64,000 nt of DNA from a virus. Shown here piece after piece: positions 51,262 through 59,017 of this stretch (position 1 is the first letter of the stretch; each line of letters opens with the position of its first letter). The translations under genes and the position numbers were made by a program. The stretch is taken from IMG/VR virus record IMGVR_UViG_3300035703_000006, positions 62,001 to 126,000 of that record. One strand, written 5' to 3'. The notes under the pieces are model-generated. The model was not told where the DNA came from. It did no database searches and was given only the letters and a program-made list of their open reading frames with translations.

Positions 51262-52205
51262 AAATAGCATTTCATGATAATTGTCTTTCAATAAGAGGAA
51301 CTACTGTTGCAATTTTTGATTACGCATATTGGACTAGAAAATATTTAAATATTGAACCTATTATTGTTTATAATAAGAATCTTTCTACTAATGATTTACA
51401 TGGATTCAATAAATGTTCTTCTGAATTTTCTGTTTTTAATTACGAAAGTTTTGATGAAGTTGACACTATTTTATTAAATCAAAAATGTGATGCTTTTTTT
51501 GCAATAAAAGGAGGAAAGTATGATGGAGTTATATCAAATGAAGTGAAAAATTTTATTTGCGCTGTTTCAAGTAATTGCACAAAAAACGACATTCATGGTA
51601 ATGTTTTTGCTATGGGATCAGATTGGTTGTCCAAAATTACTGGGATACCTTCTGTTCCTCATGTAGTTTACCTTCCTAATCATGATTTTGATATGAGAGA
51701 TGAACTTGGAATACCAAGAGAATCGTTAGTTTTTGGAAGAAACGGTGGATGGGAAACATTTGATATACCTTTTGTGAAACAATCAATCATGGAAGTTTTA
51801 GATAAAAGAAAAGATATATGGTTTCTTTTTCAATACACTGAACCATTTTATTATCATGAAAGAATAATATACCTTGATCCAAATTATGATTTAAATGAAA
51901 AGGTAAAATTTATAAACACTTGTGATGCAATGATACACGCAAGATACATTGGAGAATCATTTGGTTTATCGTGTGCGGAATTTTCTATCAAAAACAAACC
52001 AGTAATAACTTGGTATAATTCTCCAGAAAGAAATCATATAGATACTTTAGGAGAAAAGGGAATTTATTACAAAGATAAAGCAGATATTGATCATATACTT
52101 TACAATATTGATAAATTTGAAATAAATCAATTGGAATGGAATTGCTATCAAAATTATTCTCCAGAAAAAGTAGTTCAAAAATTTAAAGAAGTTTATTTAG
52201 ATTGA
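51258..52205 (+). CDS. GT4-like glycosyltransferase
   Basis: 315 residues. GT-B layout: an N-terminal GTTVAIFDYAYW, a linker with YLPNHDFDMRDELG, FGRNGGWETFDIP and a donor site HARYIGESFGLSCAEFSIKN with the E-x7-E-like pattern of family 4. Acceptor unknown. Confidence 0.78.
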   Translation: MKIAFHDNCLSIRGTTVAIFDYAYWTRKYLNIEPIIVYNKNLSTNDLHGFNKCSSEFSVFNYESFDEVDTILLNQKCDAFFAIKGGKYDGVISNEVKNFICAVSSNCTKNDIHGNVFAMGSDWLSKITGIPSVPHVVYLPNHDFDMRDELGIPRESLVFGRNGGWETFDIPFVKQSIMEVLDKRKDIWFLFQYTEPFYYHERIIYLDPNYDLNEKVKFINTCDAMIHARYIGESFGLSCAEFSIKNKPVITWYNSPERNHIDTLGEKGIYYKDKADIDHILYNIDKFEINQLEWNCYQNYSPEKVVQKFKEVYLD

Positions 52206-52206
52206 T

Positions 52207-53100
52207 ATGAAATCATTAGTAACTGGTGGTGCCGGATTTATTGGATCGCACATTGTAGATAAATTATTAGAATTAGGTCATGAAGTCATTGTGGTTGACA
52301 ATGAATTTTCTGACGTTCATGAACAATTCTATTGGAATCAAAAAGCAAAAAATTATAAATATGATATTCGTGATTATGAAAATACAAGACCTCTTTATGA
52401 GGGGGTTGATTATGTTTTCCATACTGCAGCAGAAGCAAGGATACAACCAGCAATTTTGAATCCTATTGAAGCAGTTAGCATTAATTGTGTTGGCACTGCT
52501 ACGGTTCTTCAATGTGCTCGTGAAGCGGGAGTTAAAAAAGTTATGTATTCATCAACTTCTTCTGGATATGGATTAAACGAACCACCTAATCATGAGAATC
52601 AACCAGACGATTGCTTAAACCCTTATTCTGTATCTAAAGTTGCAGGGGAAAAACTTTGTAAAATGTATACAAAGTTGTTTGGATTAAAAACAGTAGTTTT
52701 TAGGTACTTTAATGTTTATGGTGAAAGACAGCCACTTAGAGGTCAATATGCTCCAGTAGTCGGTATTTTTCTTCGTCAACGTGCCTCTGATGAACCTCTA
52801 ACCATTGTTGGTGATGGTGAACAAAGAAGAGATTTCACTCACGTATCTGATATTGTTCAAGCAAATATTCTTGCCGCAACTAAAGATGTTGAAGATAAGT
52901 TCTATGGTGGTACTTATAATGTCGGATGTGGTGTAAATTATTCTATTAATGAAATTGCTGATATTATTTCTGATAATCAAATACATATACCACCTAGAAT
53001 CGGGGAATCTAGAATTACTCTTGCTAATAATGGAAAATTAAGAACTATTTTTGGGTGGAGGTCACAAGTTAATTTAATGGATTGGATTAAAACGCAATGA
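52207..53100 (+). CDS. NAD-dependent sugar epimerase/dehydratase
   Basis: 297 residues. Extended SDR with GGAGFIGSHIVD (7-18), SSTSSGYG, and NPYSVSKVAGEKL with catalytic Tyr and Lys, then YFNVYGERQPLRGQYAPVV. UDP-glucose/galactose 4-epimerase type. Substrate unresolved. Confidence 0.82.
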   Translation: MKSLVTGGAGFIGSHIVDKLLELGHEVIVVDNEFSDVHEQFYWNQKAKNYKYDIRDYENTRPLYEGVDYVFHTAAEARIQPAILNPIEAVSINCVGTATVLQCAREAGVKKVMYSSTSSGYGLNEPPNHENQPDDCLNPYSVSKVAGEKLCKMYTKLFGLKTVVFRYFNVYGERQPLRGQYAPVVGIFLRQRASDEPLTIVGDGEQRRDFTHVSDIVQANILAATKDVEDKFYGGTYNVGCGVNYSINEIADIISDNQIHIPPRIGESRITLANNGKLRTIFGWRSQVNLMDWIKTQ

Positions 53101-53798
53101 ATTTATTAATAGAATATTTCAGATCTGATGATTATCAAAGACATAGTGAATATTTAACTTGCATTCACGAAAATTTAGAAAATCAATATATTAAAAAAAT
53201 ATATGTTTTTATTTCTGATGACTCTAAATTAAATTTTGAATCGGAAAAAATAGAAATAATTAAAAGAGAAGAGAGACCAACATATAAAGATCTTTTTCAA
53301 TTTTGTAATGAAAATTTAAAAGACGAAATTTGTATTATTTCAAATGCAGATATTATTCTTGATGAAACACTCTATCATGTTCAAAATGCAAATTTAGATA
53401 ATGTTTTTGTTGCATTAACTAGATGGGAAGTATTTTGTGAAAATCGTGAATGGTGTATTGCACCATTTAATAATTCATCTTCTCAAGATGTTTGGATGTT
53501 CAAAACACCAATCATTACAAATGATGAAATGAAATTTACTTTAGGGAAACCAGGTTGCGATAATAAAATTGCTAAAATTATGGCAGATATTAATTATGAG
53601 GTTAGAAATCCTGCAAATCAAATTGTAGCATCACATTTTCATATTTCTGGGCATCGAACTTATGATTGGAAAGATGATAGAGTCCCTGGTCCTTATCTTT
53701 GTTTAGTTCCAAATGATGACATAAATCAAAAAACAGAGTATATTGAAATTGATGGATTTGATGCACAAGGAAGAGCATATAGGATAGAAAAACAATGA
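53097..53798 (+). CDS. Glycosyltransferase-like hypothetical
   Basis: 233 residues. CIISNADIILDETL (about 81-94) sits where a GT-A metal motif is expected, and SSSQDVWMFKTP follows; ends in FHISGHRTYDWK. Looks like a GT-A protein with a non-classical NAD motif. Activity uncertain. Confidence 0.6.
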   Translation: MNLLIEYFRSDDYQRHSEYLTCIHENLENQYIKKIYVFISDDSKLNFESEKIEIIKREERPTYKDLFQFCNENLKDEICIISNADIILDETLYHVQNANLDNVFVALTRWEVFCENREWCIAPFNNSSSQDVWMFKTPIITNDEMKFTLGKPGCDNKIAKIMADINYEVRNPANQIVASHFHISGHRTYDWKDDRVPGPYLCLVPNDDINQKTEYIEIDGFDAQGRAYRIEKQ

Positions 53799-54595
53799 AA
53801 GTAGGAATTATTGGAAATGGATTTGTTGGTAATGCAATTTATCAAAACATAAAAGATAAAATTGAAAACTTGTTTGTATTTGATGTTGATGAAAACAAAA
53901 GTATTAGTTCATATGATGATACAATCAGATCAGATATAGTTTTTGTATGTCTCCCTACACCAATGAAAGATAAAATGGGGGGAGAATGTAATTTGGCTTA
54001 TATTGATAATTTTTTTAATTCTCTTCCAGAAAATCTTGATGGTATTTTTGTTATTAAATCTACTATTCCGATTGGCACAACAAAAAAACTCTCAGATAAA
54101 AGAAAAGACTTAAAAATAATTCATAATCCAGAATTTTTAACTGCACGAAATTCTGTTGAAGATTTTAATAATGCTGATAGAAATATTATTGGTGGAGAGA
54201 AAGAATCATCTAAAAAATTAGAATTTTTTTATTCTCAATATTTTCCGCACATCTCTACTTTTTTAGTTTCTTCTGATGAATCTGAAGCAATAAAATATTT
54301 TTCCAATACATATCTTTCTGTTAAGGTTGCTTATTTTAATTTAATGTATGATCTTTGCGAGAAAATCGGAATCAATTTTGAGAATGTTAGAAATTGTGTT
54401 TCTTTAGATAAACGAATAGGTGAATCTCATACTTTTGTTCCTGGTATAGATGGTGATCGTGGGTTTGGTGGAACTTGTTTTCCTAAAGATTTAAATGCAC
54501 TTAATGATACTTTTAAACAGCATAATTTAAATAAATCTATTTTAGAAGAAATTTGGAAATATAATATGCAAATACGAAATGTTATTGATTGGTGA
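53795..54595 (+). CDS. Short UDP-glucose/GDP-mannose dehydrogenase-like
   Basis: 266 residues, much shorter than typical family members (about 390-450). NAD-binding GIIGNGFVGNAI (4-15), VFVCLPTPM, IKSTIPIGTT and catalytic Cys in GGTCFPKDLNAL are present; the C-terminal nucleotide-sugar domain is missing. Last gene of the glycan operon, ending at the terminator. Confidence 0.8.
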   Translation: MKVGIIGNGFVGNAIYQNIKDKIENLFVFDVDENKSISSYDDTIRSDIVFVCLPTPMKDKMGGECNLAYIDNFFNSLPENLDGIFVIKSTIPIGTTKKLSDKRKDLKIIHNPEFLTARNSVEDFNNADRNIIGGEKESSKKLEFFYSQYFPHISTFLVSSDESEAIKYFSNTYLSVKVAYFNLMYDLCEKIGINFENVRNCVSLDKRIGESHTFVPGIDGDRGFGGTCFPKDLNALNDTFKQHNLNKSILEEIWKYNMQIRNVIDW

Positions 54596-54619
54596 CATAA
54601 TAAGCATAAATACTTACTT

Positions 54620-54645
54620 GGGGTGCTTGACACCCCTTTCTTTTT
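54620..54645 (+). terminator. Intrinsic terminator of the glycan operon
   Basis: Stem GGGGTG (54620-54625) / CACCCC (54631-54636) with loop CTTGA, then TTTCTTTTT. Confidence 0.88.
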
Positions 54646-54655
54646 GCTATATAGT
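54627..54655 (+). promoter_or_regulatory. Sigma70 promoter with -35 inside the terminator hairpin
   Basis: TTGACA (54627-54632), exactly 17 bp, TATAGT (54650-54655). The -35 spans loop and 3' arm of the terminator; the U-tract is the spacer. Drives the hli-petF cassette from about 54662. Confidence 0.85.
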
Positions 54656-54681
54656 TTTGTTGTAAATCTTTACAAAAGATA

Positions 54682-54891
54682 ATGTCTGTAACAAAAAATG
54701 AATTTGGGCAAATGAATATGTGGGCAAAGGAACCTGCAATGTATATGACGAAAGAAGATCTCGAACGTTATGGTATTGAACCCTATGCTGAAAAAGCGGA
54801 GAAAATGAATGGACGTTGGGCAATGCTCGGTTTTATTGCTGCTATTGTTTCTTATGCTAGCACTGGGAAACTCTTTTTCGGAGTCTTCTGA
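54682..54891 (+). CDS. hli: High-light-inducible protein (Hli)
   Basis: 69 residues. One transmembrane helix with the chlorophyll-binding motif EKMNGRWAMLGFIAAIVSY (about 39-57), ending GKLFFGVF. Hli proteins bind pigments near photosystem II assembly complexes and help dissipate light energy. Confidence 0.95.
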   Translation: MSVTKNEFGQMNMWAKEPAMYMTKEDLERYGIEPYAEKAEKMNGRWAMLGFIAAIVSYASTGKLFFGVF

Positions 54892-54977
54892 TGACTGAAA
54901 CAATCTTCACAATCACTGGGGTTGCGTTCCTAGTGCTTCTGTGCTATTCTGTTGAGAAAGTTTGCGAAACTTACTGA
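54891..54977 (+). CDS. Tiny membrane peptide (28 aa)
   Basis: 28 residues, single hydrophobic helix (IFTITGVAFLVLLCYS). TGATG junction with hli and 6 nt before petF. Position in a photosynthesis cassette suggests a thylakoid peptide; unproven. Confidence 0.45.
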   Translation: MTETIFTITGVAFLVLLCYSVEKVCETY

Positions 54978-54983
54978 AACTTT

Positions 54984-55274
54984 ATGACTTTCAACGTTAC
55001 TCTCCGTTCCGCTGATGGAACCGAAACCACTATTCAATGCCCCGAAGATCAATACATTCTTGAAGCTGCTGAGGAAGCAGGTGTTGACCTTCCTTATTCT
55101 TGTAAGGCAGGTGCTTGTTCTTCCTGCGCTGGTAAAGTAATCTCTGGTGAGATTGATAACGAAGAACAATCTTTCCTAGATGACGATCAGATGGCAGAAG
55201 GATTTGCTCTTCTTTGTGTAGCATATCCAAAATCTGATTGTGTGATCCTCACCGAACAGGAAGAAAATCTGTGA
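54984..55274 (+). CDS. petF: Plant-type [2Fe-2S] ferredoxin
   Basis: 96 residues. Cluster ligands C40, C45, C48 ([10 protein letters not shown]) and C78 (LLCVAYP). Carries electrons from photosystem I to reductases such as ribonucleotide reductase partners and bilin reductases; phage copies are known in cyanophages. No signal or fusion. Confidence 0.96.
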   Translation: MTFNVTLRSADGTETTIQCPEDQYILEAAEEAGVDLPYSCKAGACSSCAGKVISGEIDNEEQSFLDDDQMAEGFALLCVAYPKSDCVILTEQEENL

Positions 55275-55435
55275 GTGCTGGAATGCTTGGGCAACTGAGT
55301 CTTGCCCTTCAAGAACTTGTAGAATCTGGTGTCTGGTCTAATGATGACGAACTCAAAGTTTGTGTAGCAGGCACTCTACCTAAAGACAAATTTATTGTAA
55401 TTCAAAACACTACTAAAAGGGAGAAAATCAAATGA
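55271..55435 (+). CDS. Small hypothetical in the hli-petF cassette
   Basis: 54 residues if started at GTG 55271, which overlaps the petF stop; 50 from ATG 55283. Contains [18 protein letters not shown] and [14 protein letters not shown]. Function unknown. Confidence 0.6.
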   Translation: MSAGMLGQLSLALQELVESGVWSNDDELKVCVAGTLPKDKFIVIQNTTKREKIK

Positions 55436-55551
55436 AATTTGGATGGACTGAACAAAACGAACGACTGAATGGACGACTTGCAATGGTGGGATTTGTAATT
55501 GCCGTTGGGACATATCTCACCACTGGGCAAGTAATTCCAGGTGTATTTTGA
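55432..55551 (+). CDS. hli: Short high-light-inducible protein (second hli)
   Basis: 39 residues. Minimal Hli: NERLNGRLAMVGFVIAVGTY (10-29) with the pigment-binding E-x-x-N-G-R-x-A-M pattern, ending QVIPGVF. SD AGGGAG. Confidence 0.93.
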   Translation: MKFGWTEQNERLNGRLAMVGFVIAVGTYLTTGQVIPGVF

Positions 55552-55562
55552 TGGAGGTCAAG

Positions 55563-56093
55563 ATGCGTAAGGAAGATTATCAAATTCCTCATGAAGTTGA
55601 ATTTGTATTTCGTGAAAATGGTGAGTTTGTAAATAGAACTGCTGCTGAACTTTTCGATGGGAAGCGTGTGGTCTTGTTTAGCTTGCCTGGTGCTTTCACT
55701 CCTACTTGCAGTGCCTATCAGTTACCTGGATTCGAAGAGAAATATGACGACTTTCGTAGTCTTGGCATCGACGATATTTACTGCATCTCTGTTAATGATG
55801 GGTTTGTGATGAATGCCTGGGGGCAGGATCAGAACATTGAGAAAGTAAAACTCATTCCAGATGGCAATGCATATTTCACACGTTCTATGGGTATGCTCGT
55901 CAATAAGTCTAACCTTGGTTTCGGCAGTCGCTCTTGGCGTTATGCTGCGGTCGTGGATAACGGAATCATCGAAAAACTATTCGTTGAGGAGGGTATGCGT
56001 GACAATGCCGATTCGGATCCGTATGAAGAAACTACGCCAGAGAATGTTCTGAATTATATTCGTTCTTCTGTGTTGGAATTAGAACTAGTTTGA
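55563..56093 (+). CDS. Peroxiredoxin (Prx5-like)
   Basis: 176 residues. GGAGG at 55554 favours ATG 55563 over ATG 55551. Peroxidatic Cys in LPGAFTPTCS (about 43-52) and the supporting R in SRSWRYAAVVDNG. Reduces peroxides; fits a photosynthesis-maintenance cassette. Atypical-2-Cys or 1-Cys type cannot be settled. Confidence 0.9.
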   Translation: MRKEDYQIPHEVEFVFRENGEFVNRTAAELFDGKRVVLFSLPGAFTPTCSAYQLPGFEEKYDDFRSLGIDDIYCISVNDGFVMNAWGQDQNIEKVKLIPDGNAYFTRSMGMLVNKSNLGFGSRSWRYAAVVDNGIIEKLFVEEGMRDNADSDPYEETTPENVLNYIRSSVLELELV

Positions 56094-56115
56094 AACAATA
56101 AGAAATAATATTAAG

Positions 56116-56147
56116 ACTCTGCTCTAAATATTGAGCAGAGTTTTTTT
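56116..56147 (+). terminator. Intrinsic terminator after peroxiredoxin
   Basis: Stem ACTCTGCTC / GAGCAGAGT (56116-56124 / 56133-56141), then T7. The loop carries TAAATAT. Confidence 0.92.
56123..56130 (+). promoter_or_regulatory. Late-promoter variant TCTAAATA in the terminator loop
   Basis: NCTAAATA variant 22 nt before ATG 56153, inside the terminator. Same design as at 20883. Confidence 0.45.
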
Positions 56148-56152
56148 ATGCC

Positions 56153-56317
56153 ATGCCAAGAGGACAATTGACCAAAGATATTGTAAAGTGTGAAATTCTA
56201 AAAATAAAAAATAATTTGGATAAAGAGTGGATGAATAAAAATGGATATGATCCAAAATGGTTAGCACATCAATACCTAAATAAAGTCTTAGATAAAATTG
56301 AAGAGTATAGATATTAA
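56153..56317 (+). CDS. Small conserved hypothetical (54 aa)
   Basis: 54 residues. MPRGQLTKDIVKCEILKIK and a Tyr-rich WLAHQYLNKVLDKIEEYRY tail look like a recurring cyanophage small protein. Sits just after a terminator. Function unknown. Confidence 0.6.
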   Translation: MPRGQLTKDIVKCEILKIKNNLDKEWMNKNGYDPKWLAHQYLNKVLDKIEEYRY

Positions 56318-56323
56318 TAAATA
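56316..56323 (+). promoter_or_regulatory. Late promoter AATAAATA
   Basis: Matches NATAAATA, overlapping the preceding stop, 24 nt before ATG 56348. Confidence 0.7.
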
Positions 56324-56347
56324 TTTCAGGCGAGTTTTGGGAAAAAA

Positions 56348-57019
56348 ATGACCTTAGATCTTCATAACTTTTTTAAGTATTATGATGATGGTAATTCAAA
56401 CCATGTGGCAGCAGTTCAGTGGTTGGAAGATAATCTTCCTGCTAACTTCATGGATGACTCTGAGACTGAATGGATTGGAATCTTTAGAACTAAACCACCC
56501 ACACCTGCAGTTCTAGCAGTTCCATATTTTAATCAAGTAGATAACTACAGAGATGCACATAGAACATGCAACTCTTCATCATGTGCCATGTGTCTTGCTT
56601 TCCTTAAGCCAGGAAGCATTAAAGGCGACGATGAGTATGTCAAGAAAGTATTTGCGATTGGCGATACTACAGACCATGCAGTACAGACGAAAGTTCTCGC
56701 AGGTTATGGAGTTAAGTCACACTTTAGCTACAATCTTTCTTTTGCTGATGTTGATAAAAGTCTTGACGCTGGGAAACCTGTCGTTATTGGTATTCTCCAC
56801 AGGGGTTCTCTTTCTGCACCTACTGGTGGGCACATGTGTGTTGTAATTGGTAAAACACCAGATGGTAAGGGATATTATGTAAACGATCCTTATGGTTCTC
56901 TGAACGATAACTATACTGGTCCTGTGACTAATGGTAAGAAGACCATTTACACCAAAGCAGTTCTTAAGCACCGCTGGTGTCCAGGAGGCAACGATGGATG
57001 GGGCAGAATCTTCGATTAA
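56348..57019 (+). CDS. C39-like cysteine peptidase with shared N-terminal module
   Basis: 223 residues. Residues 1-50 (LDLHNFFKYYDDGNSNHVAA, then VQWLEDNLP) are shared with the lysozyme at 57118. The catalytic half looks papain-like: CNSSSCAMCLAF (about 75-86), GGHMCVVIG (about 159-167) and VNDPYGS (about 178-184) supply Cys, His and Asn/Asp. Probably an endopeptidase acting on peptidoglycan or a virion-associated hydrolase. Late promoter upstream. Confidence 0.72.
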   Translation: MTLDLHNFFKYYDDGNSNHVAAVQWLEDNLPANFMDDSETEWIGIFRTKPPTPAVLAVPYFNQVDNYRDAHRTCNSSSCAMCLAFLKPGSIKGDDEYVKKVFAIGDTTDHAVQTKVLAGYGVKSHFSYNLSFADVDKSLDAGKPVVIGILHRGSLSAPTGGHMCVVIGKTPDGKGYYVNDPYGSLNDNYTGPVTNGKKTIYTKAVLKHRWCPGGNDGWGRIFD

Positions 57020-57131
57020 TTTTAAAAGAAAAATACTTAAGATCATTAAAGATCTTACGAACAATGGAAAGCATTTAGAAGCAAATCAACTTTATCAAAA
57101 ATATTTTGGAGGCAAAAATGGCAAGAATTGA
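56994..57131 (+). CDS. Small hypothetical between peptidase and lysozyme
   Basis: 45 residues. AGGAGG 5 nt before ATG, overlapping the peptidase end out of frame and the lysozyme start by 14 nt. Contains LTNNGKHLEANQLYQKYFG, a helical motif also seen at 35398. Function unknown. Confidence 0.5.
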   Translation: MDGAESSINFKRKILKIIKDLTNNGKHLEANQLYQKYFGGKNGKN

Positions 57132-57786
57132 TTTACATAACTTTTTTAAATTTTATGATGAAAAGAATCCCAATCATGTCAAGGCAGTTCAGTGGTTAGA
57201 AGACAATTTACCAGTTAAGTTTCTTGAGGATAATGTAGATTGGGCTGAGATTTATAGAGGAAAAAAGACTAGTGCTGCACCAGCATCTACTCCTGCTGCA
57301 GCATCGGTAGTTGGTGGTGATGATGTACCTCAAATGGGTATTAAATTAGTTAAAGAATTTGAAGGATGCAGATTGAATGCATACCCTGATCCTCTTTCTG
57401 GTGGTCTCCCGATTACAATCGGTTGGGGATCCACCCGAAACAAGAATGGTCAACCATTTAAAATGGGTGATACAATCACTCAAGCGGAAGCAGATGAACT
57501 TTTAATTGAGGAAGCAAAGCATCATTTTCTTCCTGCATTGCGTAAAATCCCACATTGGAGTGAAATGTCAGATGGAAAAAGAGGAGCTCTGCTCAGCTTT
57601 GCTTATAATCTTGGTGCCGGTTTTTACGGTGGTGATAACTTTAATACTATTACTCGGGTCTTGAAGAATAAAGAATGGGACAAAGTTCCAGACGCTTTAT
57701 ACCTCTACAGAAATCCTGGTTCTAACGTAGAAGCAGGACTTGCTCGTAGAAGAAAAGCAGAAGGTGAATCTTGGAAAAAAGGTTAA
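57118..57786 (+). CDS. GH24 lysozyme (endolysin) with shared N-terminal module
   Basis: 222 residues from ATG 57118 (GGAGG upstream). N-terminal module IDLHNFFKFYDEKNPNHVKA (4-23), a Pro/Ala linker (52-65), then GH24: KEFEGCRLNAYPD, PITIGWGST, ALLSFAYNLGAG, with catalytic Glu, Asp and Thr spaced as expected. Cleaves peptidoglycan for lysis. Confidence 0.92.
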   Translation: MARIDLHNFFKFYDEKNPNHVKAVQWLEDNLPVKFLEDNVDWAEIYRGKKTSAAPASTPAAASVVGGDDVPQMGIKLVKEFEGCRLNAYPDPLSGGLPITIGWGSTRNKNGQPFKMGDTITQAEADELLIEEAKHHFLPALRKIPHWSEMSDGKRGALLSFAYNLGAGFYGGDNFNTITRVLKNKEWDKVPDALYLYRNPGSNVEAGLARRRKAEGESWKKG

Positions 57787-57804
57787 ACCTCACACTTAAG
57801 GACA

Positions 57805-58164
57805 ATGGCAGAACAACAAAAAAAGGCACAATGTATGAGCACTATCGTTAGAATTACAGTTTTGAGTTGGAGTGCTGCTCTACTCACAGCATCTTATGCT
57901 GGACTATTATCTAAAATGGATCCAACTTTTATTGCTACGGTATTTACTGCCGCAGCAGCAACCTTTGGAGTTGATACTCTGAAGAAAGGAGATGATAAAG
58001 ATGGAGATCAACCAAATAGACAACCTGAGATCACCTCAGTTGAACCAACTCCAGAACCAGAACCTCCAGCAGATATCGCAGTCGCAAGTACCTCAACTGA
58101 GGGTTGCCCAAACTGTGATCCAGGAGATACCCCAGACTATAGTAGATCGTCTAGGGCAGTCTAA
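57805..58164 (+). CDS. Putative holin (two transmembrane segments)
   Basis: 119 residues. Two hydrophobic segments, IVRITVLSWSAALLTASYAG (about 13-32) and FIATVFTAAAATFG (about 42-55), then an acidic Pro/Glu tail. Follows the lysozyme by 18 nt, the classic lysis order. The tail is encoded within a 164-nt overlap with the next gene in another frame. Confidence 0.6.
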   Translation: MAEQQKKAQCMSTIVRITVLSWSAALLTASYAGLLSKMDPTFIATVFTAAAATFGVDTLKKGDDKDGDQPNRQPEITSVEPTPEPEPPADIAVASTSTEGCPNCDPGDTPDYSRSSRAV

Positions 58165-58894
58165 TTCACTTAGACCTCCAGTTACAAAGAGTTTGGCACT
58201 TCCTATTTTTGAAGTGCCAAACTTTACTTTAGATTATCCTGTGATTGATGTTCCAACACAGGAAGAGTTTGATGCTGCAGTAAAAGCAGATAAAGAAAAA
58301 CAACAACAGGAAATTGATAAACCAAGAGGATTGCCTGATACCTCCCCTCCTCAATTGCCTCAAGCACTTCAAACTCCCCCTTCTCAAACGCCCATTGCTG
58401 AAATACCAGCAGATAAACCTCAACTAACATTTGCCATCGGTGGAGTCGATATTAATCTACCTGATCCTTCTCTTGTTGCTACGGCAGGTGCTGTCGCAGT
58501 AGTTACGACTGCTGCAACTATGACTGCAACAACTGCACTTAATGCCCTTAAGAATGCAGCAGAACCATTAATTAAAGAGGCGACTAAGAATAAGTTTAAA
58601 ATCAAAATTAAACAAGTTAAACCAGTTCTGCATTATGTTTTAGCAGAAGGGGGTCATATTGATATTTTTGAGTATTCTTCTGAAGGAACTAAAATGATTG
58701 GTCAAACGGATAACGTAGAGCAATACATCCGTGACCAGGTTGAAATTAATGCCTTGTATGAGATTGATAATAAGATCATTATTGATGATGTAATCTCAAA
58801 TAAATTTACAAAAGAAGGGCAGAAGAGATTTAAACCTCTCTTTGCCCCTGCAAAAAAAATTGCTAAAAAACTTTCAGCAAGATTATCTTTTTAA
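58001..58894 (+). CDS. Conserved hypothetical, partly membrane-associated
   Basis: 297 residues from ATG 58001 (ATG 57992 is possible; an AAAGGAG lies at 57984-57990). Q/P-rich N-terminus, FEVPNFTLDYPVIDVPTQEE (about 70-90), a hydrophobic Ala/Thr segment (SLVATAGAVAVVTTAATMTA), and a basic C-terminal domain (NKFKIKIKQVKPVLH ... KFTKEGQKRFKPLFAPAKKI). Could be a virion or lysis accessory protein; unknown. Confidence 0.6.
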   Translation: MEINQIDNLRSPQLNQLQNQNLQQISQSQVPQLRVAQTVIQEIPQTIVDRLGQSNSLRPPVTKSLALPIFEVPNFTLDYPVIDVPTQEEFDAAVKADKEKQQQEIDKPRGLPDTSPPQLPQALQTPPSQTPIAEIPADKPQLTFAIGGVDINLPDPSLVATAGAVAVVTTAATMTATTALNALKNAAEPLIKEATKNKFKIKIKQVKPVLHYVLAEGGHIDIFEYSSEGTKMIGQTDNVEQYIRDQVEINALYEIDNKIIIDDVISNKFTKEGQKRFKPLFAPAKKIAKKLSARLSF

Positions 58895-58960
58895 AAATCT
58901 ATATTTGAAACGACCCAGGAAATAATTGCTGCTGGTATATAAGCAATTATGTTATATAAG

Positions 58961-59001
58961 GAATCAAGGAGAAAATTATTAAATCTTGATTCCTTTTTTT
59001 C
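58961..59001 (+). terminator. Terminator at the convergence of two transcription units
   Basis: Stem GGAATCAAG / CTTGATTCC with a 16-nt loop, then T7 on the plus strand. Minus-strand genes converge on it, but that strand lacks a clean U-tract. Confidence 0.8.
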
Positions 59002-59017
59002 TTCTTTCTTTTTTTCT

